Assembly (NCBI GenBank): GCA_900553315.1 | Contig: USCW01000003.1 | Coordinates: 1-41,607 of the forward strand | From: an uncultured Eubacteriales bacterium | GTDB taxonomy: Bacteria > Bacillota > Clostridia > Christensenellales > Aristaeellaceae | Direction: 5' to 3' | Length of the DNA stretch: 41,607 bases | Part shown: piece after piece, positions 30,989-38,526 of the stretch | Layout of the letters: each line of letters begins with the position of its first letter | Position numbering within the stretch: position 1 is the first letter of the stretch | The notes under the pieces: model-generated | What the model was told of the DNA's origin: nothing | What the model saw: the letters and a program-made list of their open reading frames with translations, nothing else | Database searches by the model: none | Position numbers and translations under genes: made by a program

Positions 30989-32020
30989 TTATTTCCACAA
31001 GAACGGCGGATATTCCTCTAAATCCCCGCGAAGATGACGCGCCAGCAGCAGCGCCTGTACATAAGGAACCAATCCCCACATCAGCTTTTCCTTCAGGTAC
31101 GGATGCGTGATTTCTTCCTTCTTGTGCGTCTGCCACGCTGTCAGTAGCACCTTTCGCCCCTCATCAGTCAGCAGCACGGCACCGCCTGATTGCGTTCGAA
31201 AGTGTTGCTTTTGCAGAGCACGAGTGTTGACAAGCGTCAATACAAGACGATCGGCAAGCGGCGCGCGCAGTTCCTCCATCAAGTCCAGCGCTAGTGATGT
31301 ACGTCCTGGACGATCACGATGCATAAAACCAGCATATGCATCTAAGCCCACGCTTTCCAGCGCAGCGGCGCAGTCATGTGTCAGCAGCGTGTATGCCATG
31401 GACAGCGCCGCATTTACACGATCCAACGGTGGTCGCCGGCTTCTGCCCGTAAACTTGAAGTCCTCCTTCTGGTTCAAAATCATCTCATCCAGCACACCGA
31501 AATAGCTTGCCGAAGCTTTGCCCTCAACGCCACGAAGAGAGTCCAAATCCTCCATGGCAAGGATCGGCTTCAGCTGTGCCTGAAGATACGCGGAAGCCTC
31601 TCGAAGCTGCGGCGCATCCACGCGAAGCGCATGATCACGCAAGGTTCGTTCCAATACCCAACGGCCATTGTACACTTTGCCGAAGATCATATTCCGCGCC
31701 ACAAGGCAGCTCCGCTGTGGATGATCTGAAACGCGGTACTGCTCCTTGCGCAGCAGAATATTTCCTTGCGACGGTCCTGCCGTCCATGCCAGCATACGCC
31801 CATTCGGCGTTAGAAACGTCAAATGTACGCCGTGTTGAACGCAAGCCCCCATCAAGGCCGGACTTGCGCCTTTGTAGGAAAAGGTGAGGATGCTCTCCAG
31901 CACCTGCAGCGGATATTGTCCCGCCTTCTCGCTGTCACGATAAATGACAACGTTTTCATTTTCCAGCGCCAAATAAGCGTCCTCGGAGGTCACAAAAAGC
32001 GTATTGAGCAGCTTTCTCAT
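30989..32020 (-). CDS. cas1: CRISPR-associated endonuclease Cas1 (type I-C)
   Basis: A 343-aa integrase of the adaptation complex. The N-terminal beta domain starts MRKLLNTLFVTSEDAYLALEN. The catalytic helical domain contains the metal ligands Glu (in GVEGKASASYFG), His (GFMHRDRPGR) and Asp (LALDLMEELR). Length and motifs are intact, so it should be active. The ATG overlaps the cas4 stop by 4 nt. Confidence 0.96.
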   Translation of the reverse strand: MRKLLNTLFVTSEDAYLALENENVVIYRDSEKAGQYPLQVLESILTFSYKGASPALMGACVQHGVHLTFLTPNGRMLAWTAGPSQGNILLRKEQYRVSDHPQRSCLVARNMIFGKVYNGRWVLERTLRDHALRVDAPQLREASAYLQAQLKPILAMEDLDSLRGVEGKASASYFGVLDEMILNQKEDFKFTGRSRRPPLDRVNAALSMAYTLLTHDCAAALESVGLDAYAGFMHRDRPGRTSLALDLMEELRAPLADRLVLTLVNTRALQKQHFRTQSGGAVLLTDEGRKVLLTAWQTHKKEEITHPYLKEKLMWGLVPYVQALLLARHLRGDLEEYPPFLWK

Positions 32021-32676
32021 GGCACATCCTCCTCCGCAGCCTGACGCAGATAATGGGCGACCTTCAGCGTTTTCTGAAGTTTCGGCAAACAGACCTCCTT
32101 CAACGAACAGGCGTTGCATTGCTTGCCTACCTTGGGTGAAGGCGTATACCCTCGCGTCATCGCATCCCGCATAGCAGACAGGACGCTCTCAATCCGCTGA
32201 CGAAGCTCCGGTGTAAAGCTCACCCGCTGGCGGCGTCGAGTTTCTCCATAGTAAAGGCTTCCTTCCGGGATGGCACACAGCAGCATCTCTTCCAAGCACA
32301 ACGCCTGTCCGCAGAGCTGTAACGCGTCAGAATCGTCCGCTTTGGGTGCGCCACGCTTGTACTCCACCGGATACGGCTGCCACAGTCCCGTTTGCCCCGG
32401 CAGGGAAATCCCGCCGGGGTCTAGATGAAACTCCACTACATCACACACGCCCATGACCTGAAGGCGGTGCGAAATGACTCGCAGCCCGCGAACCGTCAGC
32501 GTATCGCCGCGGCGCTCGATCTGATTCTCATCGTGTGCGCGACGATGCATCAAACTTCCGTCCACAGTGCGTTCATTATCCGCCCATTGTTGCTCAATAA
32601 AGATCAGCGCCCACTGACGCGGGCAGAACGCGTAATGCTGCACGCCGGAAAGCGTCAAATAATCCTGCTCGTTCAC
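32017..32676 (-). CDS. cas4: CRISPR-associated exonuclease Cas4
   Basis: A 219-aa RecB-like nuclease with a 4Fe-4S cluster. The four cysteines are in YAFCPRQWALIFIEQQW near the N-terminus and KQCNACSLKEVC near the C-terminus. The PD-(D/E)xK residues lie in ISHRLQVMGVCDVVEF and PVEYKRG. Cas4 trims and orients prespacers in I-C adaptation. I chose GTG at 32676, which overlaps the cas7 stop by 4 nt as its neighbours do; a GTG five codons earlier is possible. Confidence 0.92.
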   Translation of the reverse strand: MNEQDYLTLSGVQHYAFCPRQWALIFIEQQWADNERTVDGSLMHRRAHDENQIERRGDTLTVRGLRVISHRLQVMGVCDVVEFHLDPGGISLPGQTGLWQPYPVEYKRGAPKADDSDALQLCGQALCLEEMLLCAIPEGSLYYGETRRRQRVSFTPELRQRIESVLSAMRDAMTRGYTPSPKVGKQCNACSLKEVCLPKLQKTLKVAHYLRQAAEEDVP

Positions 32677-33623
32677 CCCATCACTTCGCACCGCACGCCT
32701 TCGGGGAGGCCTCCTTCGTCAATCATCACCGCATAATCCTGATAGCTGCGCGGCACGTCAATCCCCTGCTTCCGCTGCACCTGCACCAGCTCGAACAGCT
32801 TCCACGCGGGCGCATTGCCGAACTCGCTGTCGTGACGGAACACGATCAGCTTCCGCACAGCCATCTTGCCACGAGCCGCGCTATGATCGTTCTCGAACAT
32901 ATTCAAAATAGCTTGCCACAGCAGCTGCAAGTCCTCCTCGGAAAAGCCCGTGGTCTTGCGTGCCAGATTCGCGGAGACAAAGCCCTCCGCGCGATACAGC
33001 CCATAGGGCACGATATACTTGCGCCCCATCTCCGTTCCCTTCTTGGCGGCATCCTCCTCGGTGGTAATCGCCACGCGGGTGATCGTCACCTCCTGCGGCA
33101 TGATGGGATCAATGCTTCGTGCGAAGCCCAGCTGCACCGGTCCGCGCACCTGACCGCAATTAAGTGCTGCTTTGACAAAGGTCGTCATAACTGCGCCAAA
33201 GGTGCGAATATCATAGTAATGACTGCACATGTAGTCCAACAGCTTGCCGTCAATGTCGGGATCGCTCTTCTTTAATTTTTTCAAGTCGGTATCCGCAATT
33301 TTCGGATAGCCGTTTTCCGCCAGCGCTGTTTTATCACTGGTGTTCAGCGGCACGTTTTCCTTAATATAAATGCCGTAGTTGGGATCCTTCTCCTTTACCA
33401 TCTCTACATAGTTACGGATTTTTCGCTTCAGGCACACATCCGTCACCAGACCGCAGCCCGTTTCCGGATCGGTGCGGGGCATGTTGCCCGCATCCGGGTC
33501 GCCGTTCGGGTTGCCGTTCTCCACATCGAAAAGGATCACGAAATCATAGCGGTTCTGAATGCTCTTTTTCGTCTTTGTGGTTTGTTCCGAAAAATTCATT
33601 GCCATTTGTTCCTGCTCAGTCAT
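32673..33623 (-). CDS. cas7: Cascade backbone Cas7 (Csd2)
   Basis: A 316-aa Cas7/Csd2 subunit, which polymerises along the crRNA. RYDFVILFDVENGNPNGDPD is the Csd2 signature, and TFGAVMTT and ARSIDPIMPQEVTI are further landmarks. ATG at 33623 has GGAGAA eight bases upstream and overlaps the cas8c end by 8 nt. Confidence 0.96.
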   Translation of the reverse strand: MTEQEQMAMNFSEQTTKTKKSIQNRYDFVILFDVENGNPNGDPDAGNMPRTDPETGCGLVTDVCLKRKIRNYVEMVKEKDPNYGIYIKENVPLNTSDKTALAENGYPKIADTDLKKLKKSDPDIDGKLLDYMCSHYYDIRTFGAVMTTFVKAALNCGQVRGPVQLGFARSIDPIMPQEVTITRVAITTEEDAAKKGTEMGRKYIVPYGLYRAEGFVSANLARKTTGFSEEDLQLLWQAILNMFENDHSAARGKMAVRKLIVFRHDSEFGNAPAWKLFELVQVQRKQGIDVPRSYQDYAVMIDEGGLPEGVRCEVMG

Positions 33624-34056
33624 TGTTCCGATTCTCCTTCTTCGTATACAGCGCCTGCTTTTGATGATAATATCCCAGCTGGAACACACCCTGATCTTCC
33701 AGCGTCATATGCTTCGGCAAGGTTTCCGTCAGTCGGCCGCACAGTTTTGTCATTTGCTTGTCATAGTACACCACTAAGCCACCATCCAGCTTGTTCAAGT
33801 GGCTCTGTGCCAACTTTAGCAGCGTCGGGAACACCAGCGCCGGTGTTGCACACGCTGCATTGAAATAGCGATCCCGAATCGTCGCATTGATACCGGGATT
33901 CGCGCTTTGCTGCAAGCTCTCCAGTACCGCGAACAGCCGCCCCAGCACATAGGGCATATAGGTTGATTCATCATTCAACGTCACCGTTAAGACCTCCTTT
34001 AAAGGGTGCTTTTCCTGACCGCACCCCACATTTTTCAGCATGTATGCCTTGATCAT
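33616..34056 (-). CDS. cas11c: Possible internal Cas11c small subunit within cas8c
   Basis: In other I-C systems the small subunit is produced from an internal start in cas8c. Here codon 436 is an ATG (34054-34056, beginning MIKAYMLKNVGCGQEKHPLK) with GGCAAGG five bases upstream, giving 146 aa. A second ATG five codons later has AAGG upstream. The region is helical, as expected of Cas11. Separate translation is inferred. Confidence 0.5.
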   Translation of the reverse strand: MIKAYMLKNVGCGQEKHPLKEVLTVTLNDESTYMPYVLGRLFAVLESLQQSANPGINATIRDRYFNAACATPALVFPTLLKLAQSHLNKLDGGLVVYYDKQMTKLCGRLTETLPKHMTLEDQGVFQLGYYHQKQALYTKKENRNND

Positions 34057-35361
34057 TGCGGCCTTGCCGCGATTCACGTCTTTCTCTGCGCGAATCCGTA
34101 CCTGCACCTGTGCAAACAGTGACGCGGGATAGGGCGTATCCATCAGCACAGCCCGCATGACTTCACCCACCAGCTCGTCCGGCGGCTTTTTGTCCTTGCT
34201 ATTCGGATTTGCTGTTTCATTCAGCAGTGCCCAAATGGATAGTTCTTCACGCTCATCAAAGGACGGACGCACAATGCGCAAACGCTCCTGATGTGCGTAT
34301 AGATTCTCCGCGAATCCCTTAAAGCTGTTTTGCAGGAAGAACCGCACGGACAGTCGAGACGCATTCGGCGCGAGCCCCAGAACATAGAAACGGCTATCCG
34401 GTTTCAAGGCGATGCCATTCAGTTCTGTCGTTTTGCCATCGCGCAGACTTTCCACCGCACCGCGAAGATCCTCTTGCTTTACCGTGTCCGTTGTACCCAT
34501 CATCCACGCAAGCAGTTCACTGTACGCAACCTCGGCGTCTTCTGCCCAGTAAACGAGCGTCGTTCCCCCCAGCCGCATATGATAAACCTGCTCTCGAAGC
34601 ATGAAGTTCAGCGCCGCCGCATAGGCAAAGGCTGCACGCTCCCCCACCGGCGCGTTCAAGCCCTGCGCATCGACACGTCCGTAGGATTCATATGCCGCAC
34701 CGTGAAAGGATACCAGCGACGCACCCGAGGACTGCGCACCCACTACGCCCTTAATGCTTGGATGGAGTACCGCTATAGGGCCTTCTTCTCCCGTAACAAG
34801 GCAGCGTCCATGCGGTGTATCAGCGTGGTCATTGTAGGCGCGATCCCATGCTGCTTTGATTTCCAGAACGTCCTGTGCGAAAGTCCCGTTCATGCGAAAC
34901 ACAAAATTACCGGTTTTCAGGTTTTCCAACAGCGGCGCGACCACAGGATGAGTTTCTGCATTCTGCGCGTCCCATTGCTGAAAAAAGCGGCAAATGGCCT
35001 GTGCCAGCGGTACCTCCACACCTTGCAGCAGTTCCAGGTGACATGCAGCGGCAGCCTGAAAACTTTCTACGGCACGCGGCTTGTTGTCCTTGACGTCAAT
35101 CCCCAACATATAAGTTGCATTATCGCAAAGGAAGTTCGCTTTAATGCCAACTGTCCGTTTCTCCATTGCAGGTAATTTCATCGCAGTTACCGTTGTTTTG
35201 CCCTTTTTATCAGGCAACCCCAACGGCACAATTTGCCGCAGCGTCCCATCCTCATTCAGTTCAAGACCCCACGAGACCTTTGCTTCCAGCCAGCCGGGGC
35301 GTTCCAGCTTGCCCTTCGCTGCCAGCGCCTCATAGCAGCTCACAAGCGCTTGCAAAATCAT
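33616..35361 (-). CDS. cas8c: Cascade large subunit Cas8c (Csd1)
   Basis: A 581-aa type I-C large subunit starting MILQALVSCYEALAAKGKL. It contains LPDKKGKTTVTAMKLP, HGRCLVTGEEGPIAVLHPSIKGV, SLVSFHGAAYESYG and LRLGGTTLVYWAED equivalents typical of Csd1. It recognises the PAM and recruits Cas3. The C-terminal 146 residues can be translated separately as Cas11c (see that entry). It overlaps cas5c and cas7 by 4 and 8 nt. Confidence 0.95.
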   Translation of the reverse strand: MILQALVSCYEALAAKGKLERPGWLEAKVSWGLELNEDGTLRQIVPLGLPDKKGKTTVTAMKLPAMEKRTVGIKANFLCDNATYMLGIDVKDNKPRAVESFQAAAACHLELLQGVEVPLAQAICRFFQQWDAQNAETHPVVAPLLENLKTGNFVFRMNGTFAQDVLEIKAAWDRAYNDHADTPHGRCLVTGEEGPIAVLHPSIKGVVGAQSSGASLVSFHGAAYESYGRVDAQGLNAPVGERAAFAYAAALNFMLREQVYHMRLGGTTLVYWAEDAEVAYSELLAWMMGTTDTVKQEDLRGAVESLRDGKTTELNGIALKPDSRFYVLGLAPNASRLSVRFFLQNSFKGFAENLYAHQERLRIVRPSFDEREELSIWALLNETANPNSKDKKPPDELVGEVMRAVLMDTPYPASLFAQVQVRIRAEKDVNRGKAAMIKAYMLKNVGCGQEKHPLKEVLTVTLNDESTYMPYVLGRLFAVLESLQQSANPGINATIRDRYFNAACATPALVFPTLLKLAQSHLNKLDGGLVVYYDKQMTKLCGRLTETLPKHMTLEDQGVFQLGYYHQKQALYTKKENRNND

Positions 35362-36002
35362 TTGATCACCTCACAGCCCCGCAAATCAATACAGCCATGC
35401 TCCATTTTTGCGTGGAAAAACATCGGCTGAATATGCTCCGGATCAGAGTAATCCATGTCATACAGCATATAGCCAAGATCGCGTGTCTCATCAATACCCT
35501 CGATCGATTCGCCCTCCCACAAGCGGAAATGTGCCGTACACTCCCTTGTACCCAAATAGGGTGCGGCGTAGCAGGCTCCCTTGCGCAGCCGACGCTTCAC
35601 AATGTCCTGAAACTTTCCGGGATTATCGGACGCATTGGCCTTATCCGTCATGTCGAAGTGAGCCTCAATTACGTAACGCACATCCTTCAGCATCATGGCC
35701 GCACGCTGCTGAATATCCTGCGTCGTAACAATGCAACTCTTTTTTCCTCCGTTGGCCTCCTGCATGACGTTCGATGCTGAAATCTTCGAGCTGACCTCGT
35801 TCCGCCGCAGATTCATGAATTGGATCGGGTTCAGCACCCAGATACGGTCGATCGTCCATTTTAAGCCTGGATGGTAGTATATGCTTTCGATCATCCCCCG
35901 CGCCGCGCTGGGGGTCGGAACATCATAGCTGACTCTTTCTGTTTTCATCTCCGGACGCGTAAAACACGCCGTCAGTCCCCAGACCTCCATCAAAACTGAC
36001 AT
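35358..36002 (-). CDS. cas5: CRISPR-associated protein Cas5c
   Basis: A 214-aa Cas5c. It starts MSVLMEVWGLTACFTRPEMKTERVSYDV, the I-C form, and contains a PTPSAARGMIESIYYHP segment. In I-C this subunit replaces Cas6 and cleaves pre-crRNA at the base of the repeat hairpin, leaving the 11-nt 5' tag. ATG at 36002 has GGGAGGTGAC upstream. It is the first gene of the cas5-8-7-4-1-2 operon. Confidence 0.95.
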   Translation of the reverse strand: MSVLMEVWGLTACFTRPEMKTERVSYDVPTPSAARGMIESIYYHPGLKWTIDRIWVLNPIQFMNLRRNEVSSKISASNVMQEANGGKKSCIVTTQDIQQRAAMMLKDVRYVIEAHFDMTDKANASDNPGKFQDIVKRRLRKGACYAAPYLGTRECTAHFRLWEGESIEGIDETRDLGYMLYDMDYSDPEHIQPMFFHAKMEHGCIDLRGCEVIK

Positions 36003-36051
36003 GTGTTGTCACCTCCCTGCTTTTGCATTCTCGTCTCTTGGCGATGGCATG

Positions 36052-36080
36052 CGTATAGCACACCTTTCTGTAAAATGCAA
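36052..36080 (-). promoter_or_regulatory. Predicted promoter of the cas5-cas2 operon
   Basis: On the minus strand TTGCAT (36075-36080), 17-nt spacer, TATACG (36052-36057). The start would be about 43 bases upstream of the cas5 ATG. A PAM-flanked guide match begins ten bases upstream of the -35. Confidence 0.6.
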
Positions 36081-36089
36081 TCGTTTTTC

Positions 36090-36115
36090 TTCATGTAACT
36101 TTTTTTAACTATAGT
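36090..36115 (+). promoter_or_regulatory. Candidate target of the crRNA-like RNA
   Basis: TTC (36090-36092, the type I-C PAM) is followed by ATGTAACTTT (36093-36102). This equals the first ten guide bases of the small RNA except at position 6, the position that type I crRNAs leave unpaired. It lies at about -45 of the cas5 promoter, and also just before a plus-strand TATAGT box (36110-36115). Confidence 0.6.
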
Positions 36116-36140
36116 CCTCAAAGCATGCTCCATGCTCATC

Positions 36141-36169
36141 TTGACTTCTCGACCCTTTCCCGTTATGAT
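36141..36169 (+). promoter_or_regulatory. Promoter of the crRNA-like RNA
   Basis: TTGACT (36141-36146), exactly 17 nt, TATGAT (36164-36169), on the strand opposite to the cas genes. The expected start (about 36176) is the first base of the repeat-like element. Confidence 0.75.
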
Positions 36170-36175
36170 AGGTCA

Positions 36176-36264
36176 GTCGGAGCAATCCGTGGGTTGAAAT
36201 ATGTAGCTTTCCTTTAGAGGAAGTGCCGGGACGCTGTGCATAGCAGCCTCCCGGCATTTCTCTT
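36176..36264 (+). ncRNA. crRNA-like small RNA (CreR/CreA-type candidate)
   Basis: The RNA has four parts. (1) A mini repeat spans 36176-36200: GT, the stem CGGA/TCCG with GCAA loop, then TGGGTTGAAAT, against TGGATTGAAAT in the array repeat (10 of 11). (2) A guide-like segment of 23 nt (36201-36223) starts ATGTAGCTTTCC. (3) A terminator stem follows (36224-36256). (4) It ends in TTTCTCTT. The 11-nt tag would be exactly what Cas5c leaves on crRNAs. The stem is shortened from 7 to 4 bp. It lies antisense to the cas genes in the cas3-cas5 gap. Partial guide pairing next to the cas promoter suggests repression by Cascade without Cas3 cleavage. The function is inferred; expression is unproven. Confidence 0.65.
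36224..36264 (+). terminator. Terminator of the crRNA-like RNA (and possibly cas3)
   Basis: TGCCGGG (36224-36230) pairs with CCCGGCA (36250-36256), with an inner GCTG/CAGC stem, followed on the plus strand by TTTCTCTT. The U-tract is better on the plus strand than on the cas3 strand. It reaches the cas3 stop codon. Confidence 0.7.
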
Positions 36265-38392
36265 ACATAATAAACAGCGCCGCACCACCTTCGCTGTTCA
36301 CGTCCAGTCCGCACTCCCTGCTGTACGCTTCCGGGTTCAACAGGATGCCGAAGCCATCCTGTGCATGGCTCTCTATCACTCCGTTCTCCACTAATGCTTC
36401 GAACTCGTATTGCGGAAGGTTCACCGCTGTGCGACCCAAGCGGCGCAGCAACCCCCGCGAGTATTCCCCCAACCGCAGCAGCCGAATGTCCTCTGCATTG
36501 TCATCCGTGGGGATGTAAACCGTCAGCGAGTTATCATCTATGACCTTGAATTTTTCTGCTACCGTGCGGAAAAGAAGCTTAGCCTCCAACTGTAAGATGT
36601 TTTGCGCATCAAGGCTCTTATCTCCCACATTTCCGAGCAACCCACGGAAATACGCCGCAATGGCTTCCCGCGTGTTCATGTCCGCATAGGCCGCCAGTAC
36701 CTCCACAGCCGGTGCAATGCGGAGCAGCAAACCCGCATTGACGCGACCTTCACCCGTAAAAATATGCACAATGCTCTCCGCAGGGTCGTTTTTCCCCTCT
36801 CGGTTGCAGCGACCCGCCGCTTGCAAAATGCTGTCCAGTCCGGCCATTTCCCTCCACACCGTCGGAAAATCCACGTCCACGCCAGCCTCCACCAAGCTGG
36901 TAGAAACCACCCGGCAGGGCTGACCGTCCTTCAAGCGTTCTCGAATCACTTTCAAAATCCGTTCACGGTCCACCGCTGTCATCAGCGTGGACAAATGGAA
37001 GCGTCCCTTCTCCGGGAGCATCTGATAAATCGCCCTCGCACGCTTTCGGGAATTCACAATGCACAGCACCTGCTGTTCCGATGCTAGACGCTCTGCCACC
37101 TCCACGTCCGTTTTCGCCCCTTCCTGCACAAACCGCACACGGCGAAAGAAATCGAAAAGTCCGTCCGGGTCAGGCGCAATCTCTCGACTTTTCAGTTCCG
37201 GCGCACATGCCGCAAACATCCCATCCAGCGCGGGCTGTGTCGCCGTGCAGAGCACCGCCGTTGTGCCGTAATGCCGCACTAGTTCTGCAATCGCGGATAC
37301 GCAGGGCCGCAAAAGCGGCAATGGCAGCGTCTGCGCCTCGTCGAAAATAACGACACTCTGCGCGATATTATGCAGCTTGCGGCAGCGGGAGGTTTTCGCC
37401 GCATACAGGGATTCAAAGAACTGCACCGCCGTTGTCACGATCACCGGCGCGTCCCAATTTTCACAAGCCAGACGGCGACGAAGTGCTTCTTGATCGTCCG
37501 CGTCCCGACTGTCCTCATACAGTTCCGCCTGACTATGATGCTCCAGCACGTTTTCTTCGCCCAGTATTTTTCTGAAAACGTCCGCCGTCTGCTCAATGAT
37601 GCTGGTATAGGGAATCACATAAATGACTCGTTTCATGCTGTGCGCTTTGGCATGGCTCAGCGCAAAGGCCAGCGACGCTACCGTTTTTCCACCGCCCGTC
37701 GGCACAGTCAACGTATAAAGCCCCTGCATATCCGTCCCACCGCATAAGCATCGTGCAAGAATTTCGTTCCTGCGCCGACACAGCTCGTTGCGTGGACTTT
37801 CCAGCCAGCCCGCCACATGCTCTTTCAGGCGTTGCAGCAGCGTTTCCACATCCGCATAGCCGCCTCTCGGCTGCGGCCCCTGCAAGGCCTTCTCCGTATC
37901 CAGAAAATCTGCGTCCACCAGACAGGAGAACAGCATTCGCGTATACATTGCGCCCGCGATAGGCTCCTTCTGCACCCAAGCAGGTATATCCGTCTCTTTG
38001 GGCACCTGAATTTCCGTCTTCCATGCCGCAGGATCATCCCCGCCATCCAGCCGCTTTTGCAAGCGTGCCCCCAGCGTACCATCTTCATTGCCGCTGTTTG
38101 GCAGTCCGCCATGGTGCCCGGCGATTGCAAAGGCCGCGTGTACGTCCCCTAATCTTCCCGCCTCCTGTGCGCCCGCGCTGGCATGATCCACCCGCGCCGT
38201 GTGCTCCGGGTCGCGCTGACGCGCCTGTCCCTTGTCGCTGTACTTGCCAATGTCATGCAGCAATCCGTTTCGCCTGCCCTCCAAAGGCGAGTGAAAGCTC
38301 TTCGCAAATACCTCCGCAAGCGCCGCCACATTTTCAAGGTGCTCCTTCAAAGGCTGATAGGTTCCGTCCTCCCGTTTATGCGTTACGTACAT
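36263..38392 (-). CDS. cas3: CRISPR-associated helicase-nuclease Cas3
   Basis: A 709-aa HD nuclease plus DExD/H helicase. The HD part (about residues 10-190) has HLENVAALAEVF, LLHDIGKYSDKGQ and VDHASAGAQEA, ligands of the two-metal site. The helicase part has TVPTGGGKTVASLAFALSHA (motif I), VIFDEAQTLP (II), CTATQPALDG (III) and VSTSLVEAGVDVDFP and QAAGRCNREG (V/VI). It shreds DNA marked by Cascade. The ATG at 38392 has GGATGG at 8 nt; an ATG four codons earlier has its SD too close. It has its own promoter, separate from the cas5 operon. Confidence 0.95.
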   Translation of the reverse strand: MYVTHKREDGTYQPLKEHLENVAALAEVFAKSFHSPLEGRRNGLLHDIGKYSDKGQARQRDPEHTARVDHASAGAQEAGRLGDVHAAFAIAGHHGGLPNSGNEDGTLGARLQKRLDGGDDPAAWKTEIQVPKETDIPAWVQKEPIAGAMYTRMLFSCLVDADFLDTEKALQGPQPRGGYADVETLLQRLKEHVAGWLESPRNELCRRRNEILARCLCGGTDMQGLYTLTVPTGGGKTVASLAFALSHAKAHSMKRVIYVIPYTSIIEQTADVFRKILGEENVLEHHSQAELYEDSRDADDQEALRRRLACENWDAPVIVTTAVQFFESLYAAKTSRCRKLHNIAQSVVIFDEAQTLPLPLLRPCVSAIAELVRHYGTTAVLCTATQPALDGMFAACAPELKSREIAPDPDGLFDFFRRVRFVQEGAKTDVEVAERLASEQQVLCIVNSRKRARAIYQMLPEKGRFHLSTLMTAVDRERILKVIRERLKDGQPCRVVSTSLVEAGVDVDFPTVWREMAGLDSILQAAGRCNREGKNDPAESIVHIFTGEGRVNAGLLLRIAPAVEVLAAYADMNTREAIAAYFRGLLGNVGDKSLDAQNILQLEAKLLFRTVAEKFKVIDDNSLTVYIPTDDNAEDIRLLRLGEYSRGLLRRLGRTAVNLPQYEFEALVENGVIESHAQDGFGILLNPEAYSRECGLDVNSEGGAALFIM

Positions 38393-38442
38393 CGTGTTCG
38401 CCATCCTTCGTATAGAATTGTTTCTCGTCCTTTGGTAGGTAT

Positions 38443-38472
38443 AGTATAGCAAACGTATGTTCGTCTTGTCAA
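38443..38472 (-). promoter_or_regulatory. Predicted cas3 promoter
   Basis: TTGACA (38467-38472), 18-nt spacer, TATACT (38443-38448) on the minus strand. No match to the crRNA-like guide was seen here. Confidence 0.65.
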
Positions 38473-38473
38473 G

Positions 38474-38515
38474 CATAAAAATACGGTCTGCTTCCATTTC
38501 GAGCAGACCGTATTT
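38474..38515 (-). terminator. Terminator of the LCP gene
   Basis: A 13-bp stem AAATACGGTCTGC (38479-38491) with GCAGACCGTATTT (38503-38515), followed on the minus strand by TTATGC after a T-run. It separates the LCP gene from cas3. Confidence 0.85.
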
Positions 38516-38526
38516 CCAATTTTCTT

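Noticed and set aside
38392..38475. A second target of the crRNA-like guide at the cas3 promoter
   Set aside because: TTC trinucleotides occur there, but none is followed by the ATGTAG seed on either strand.
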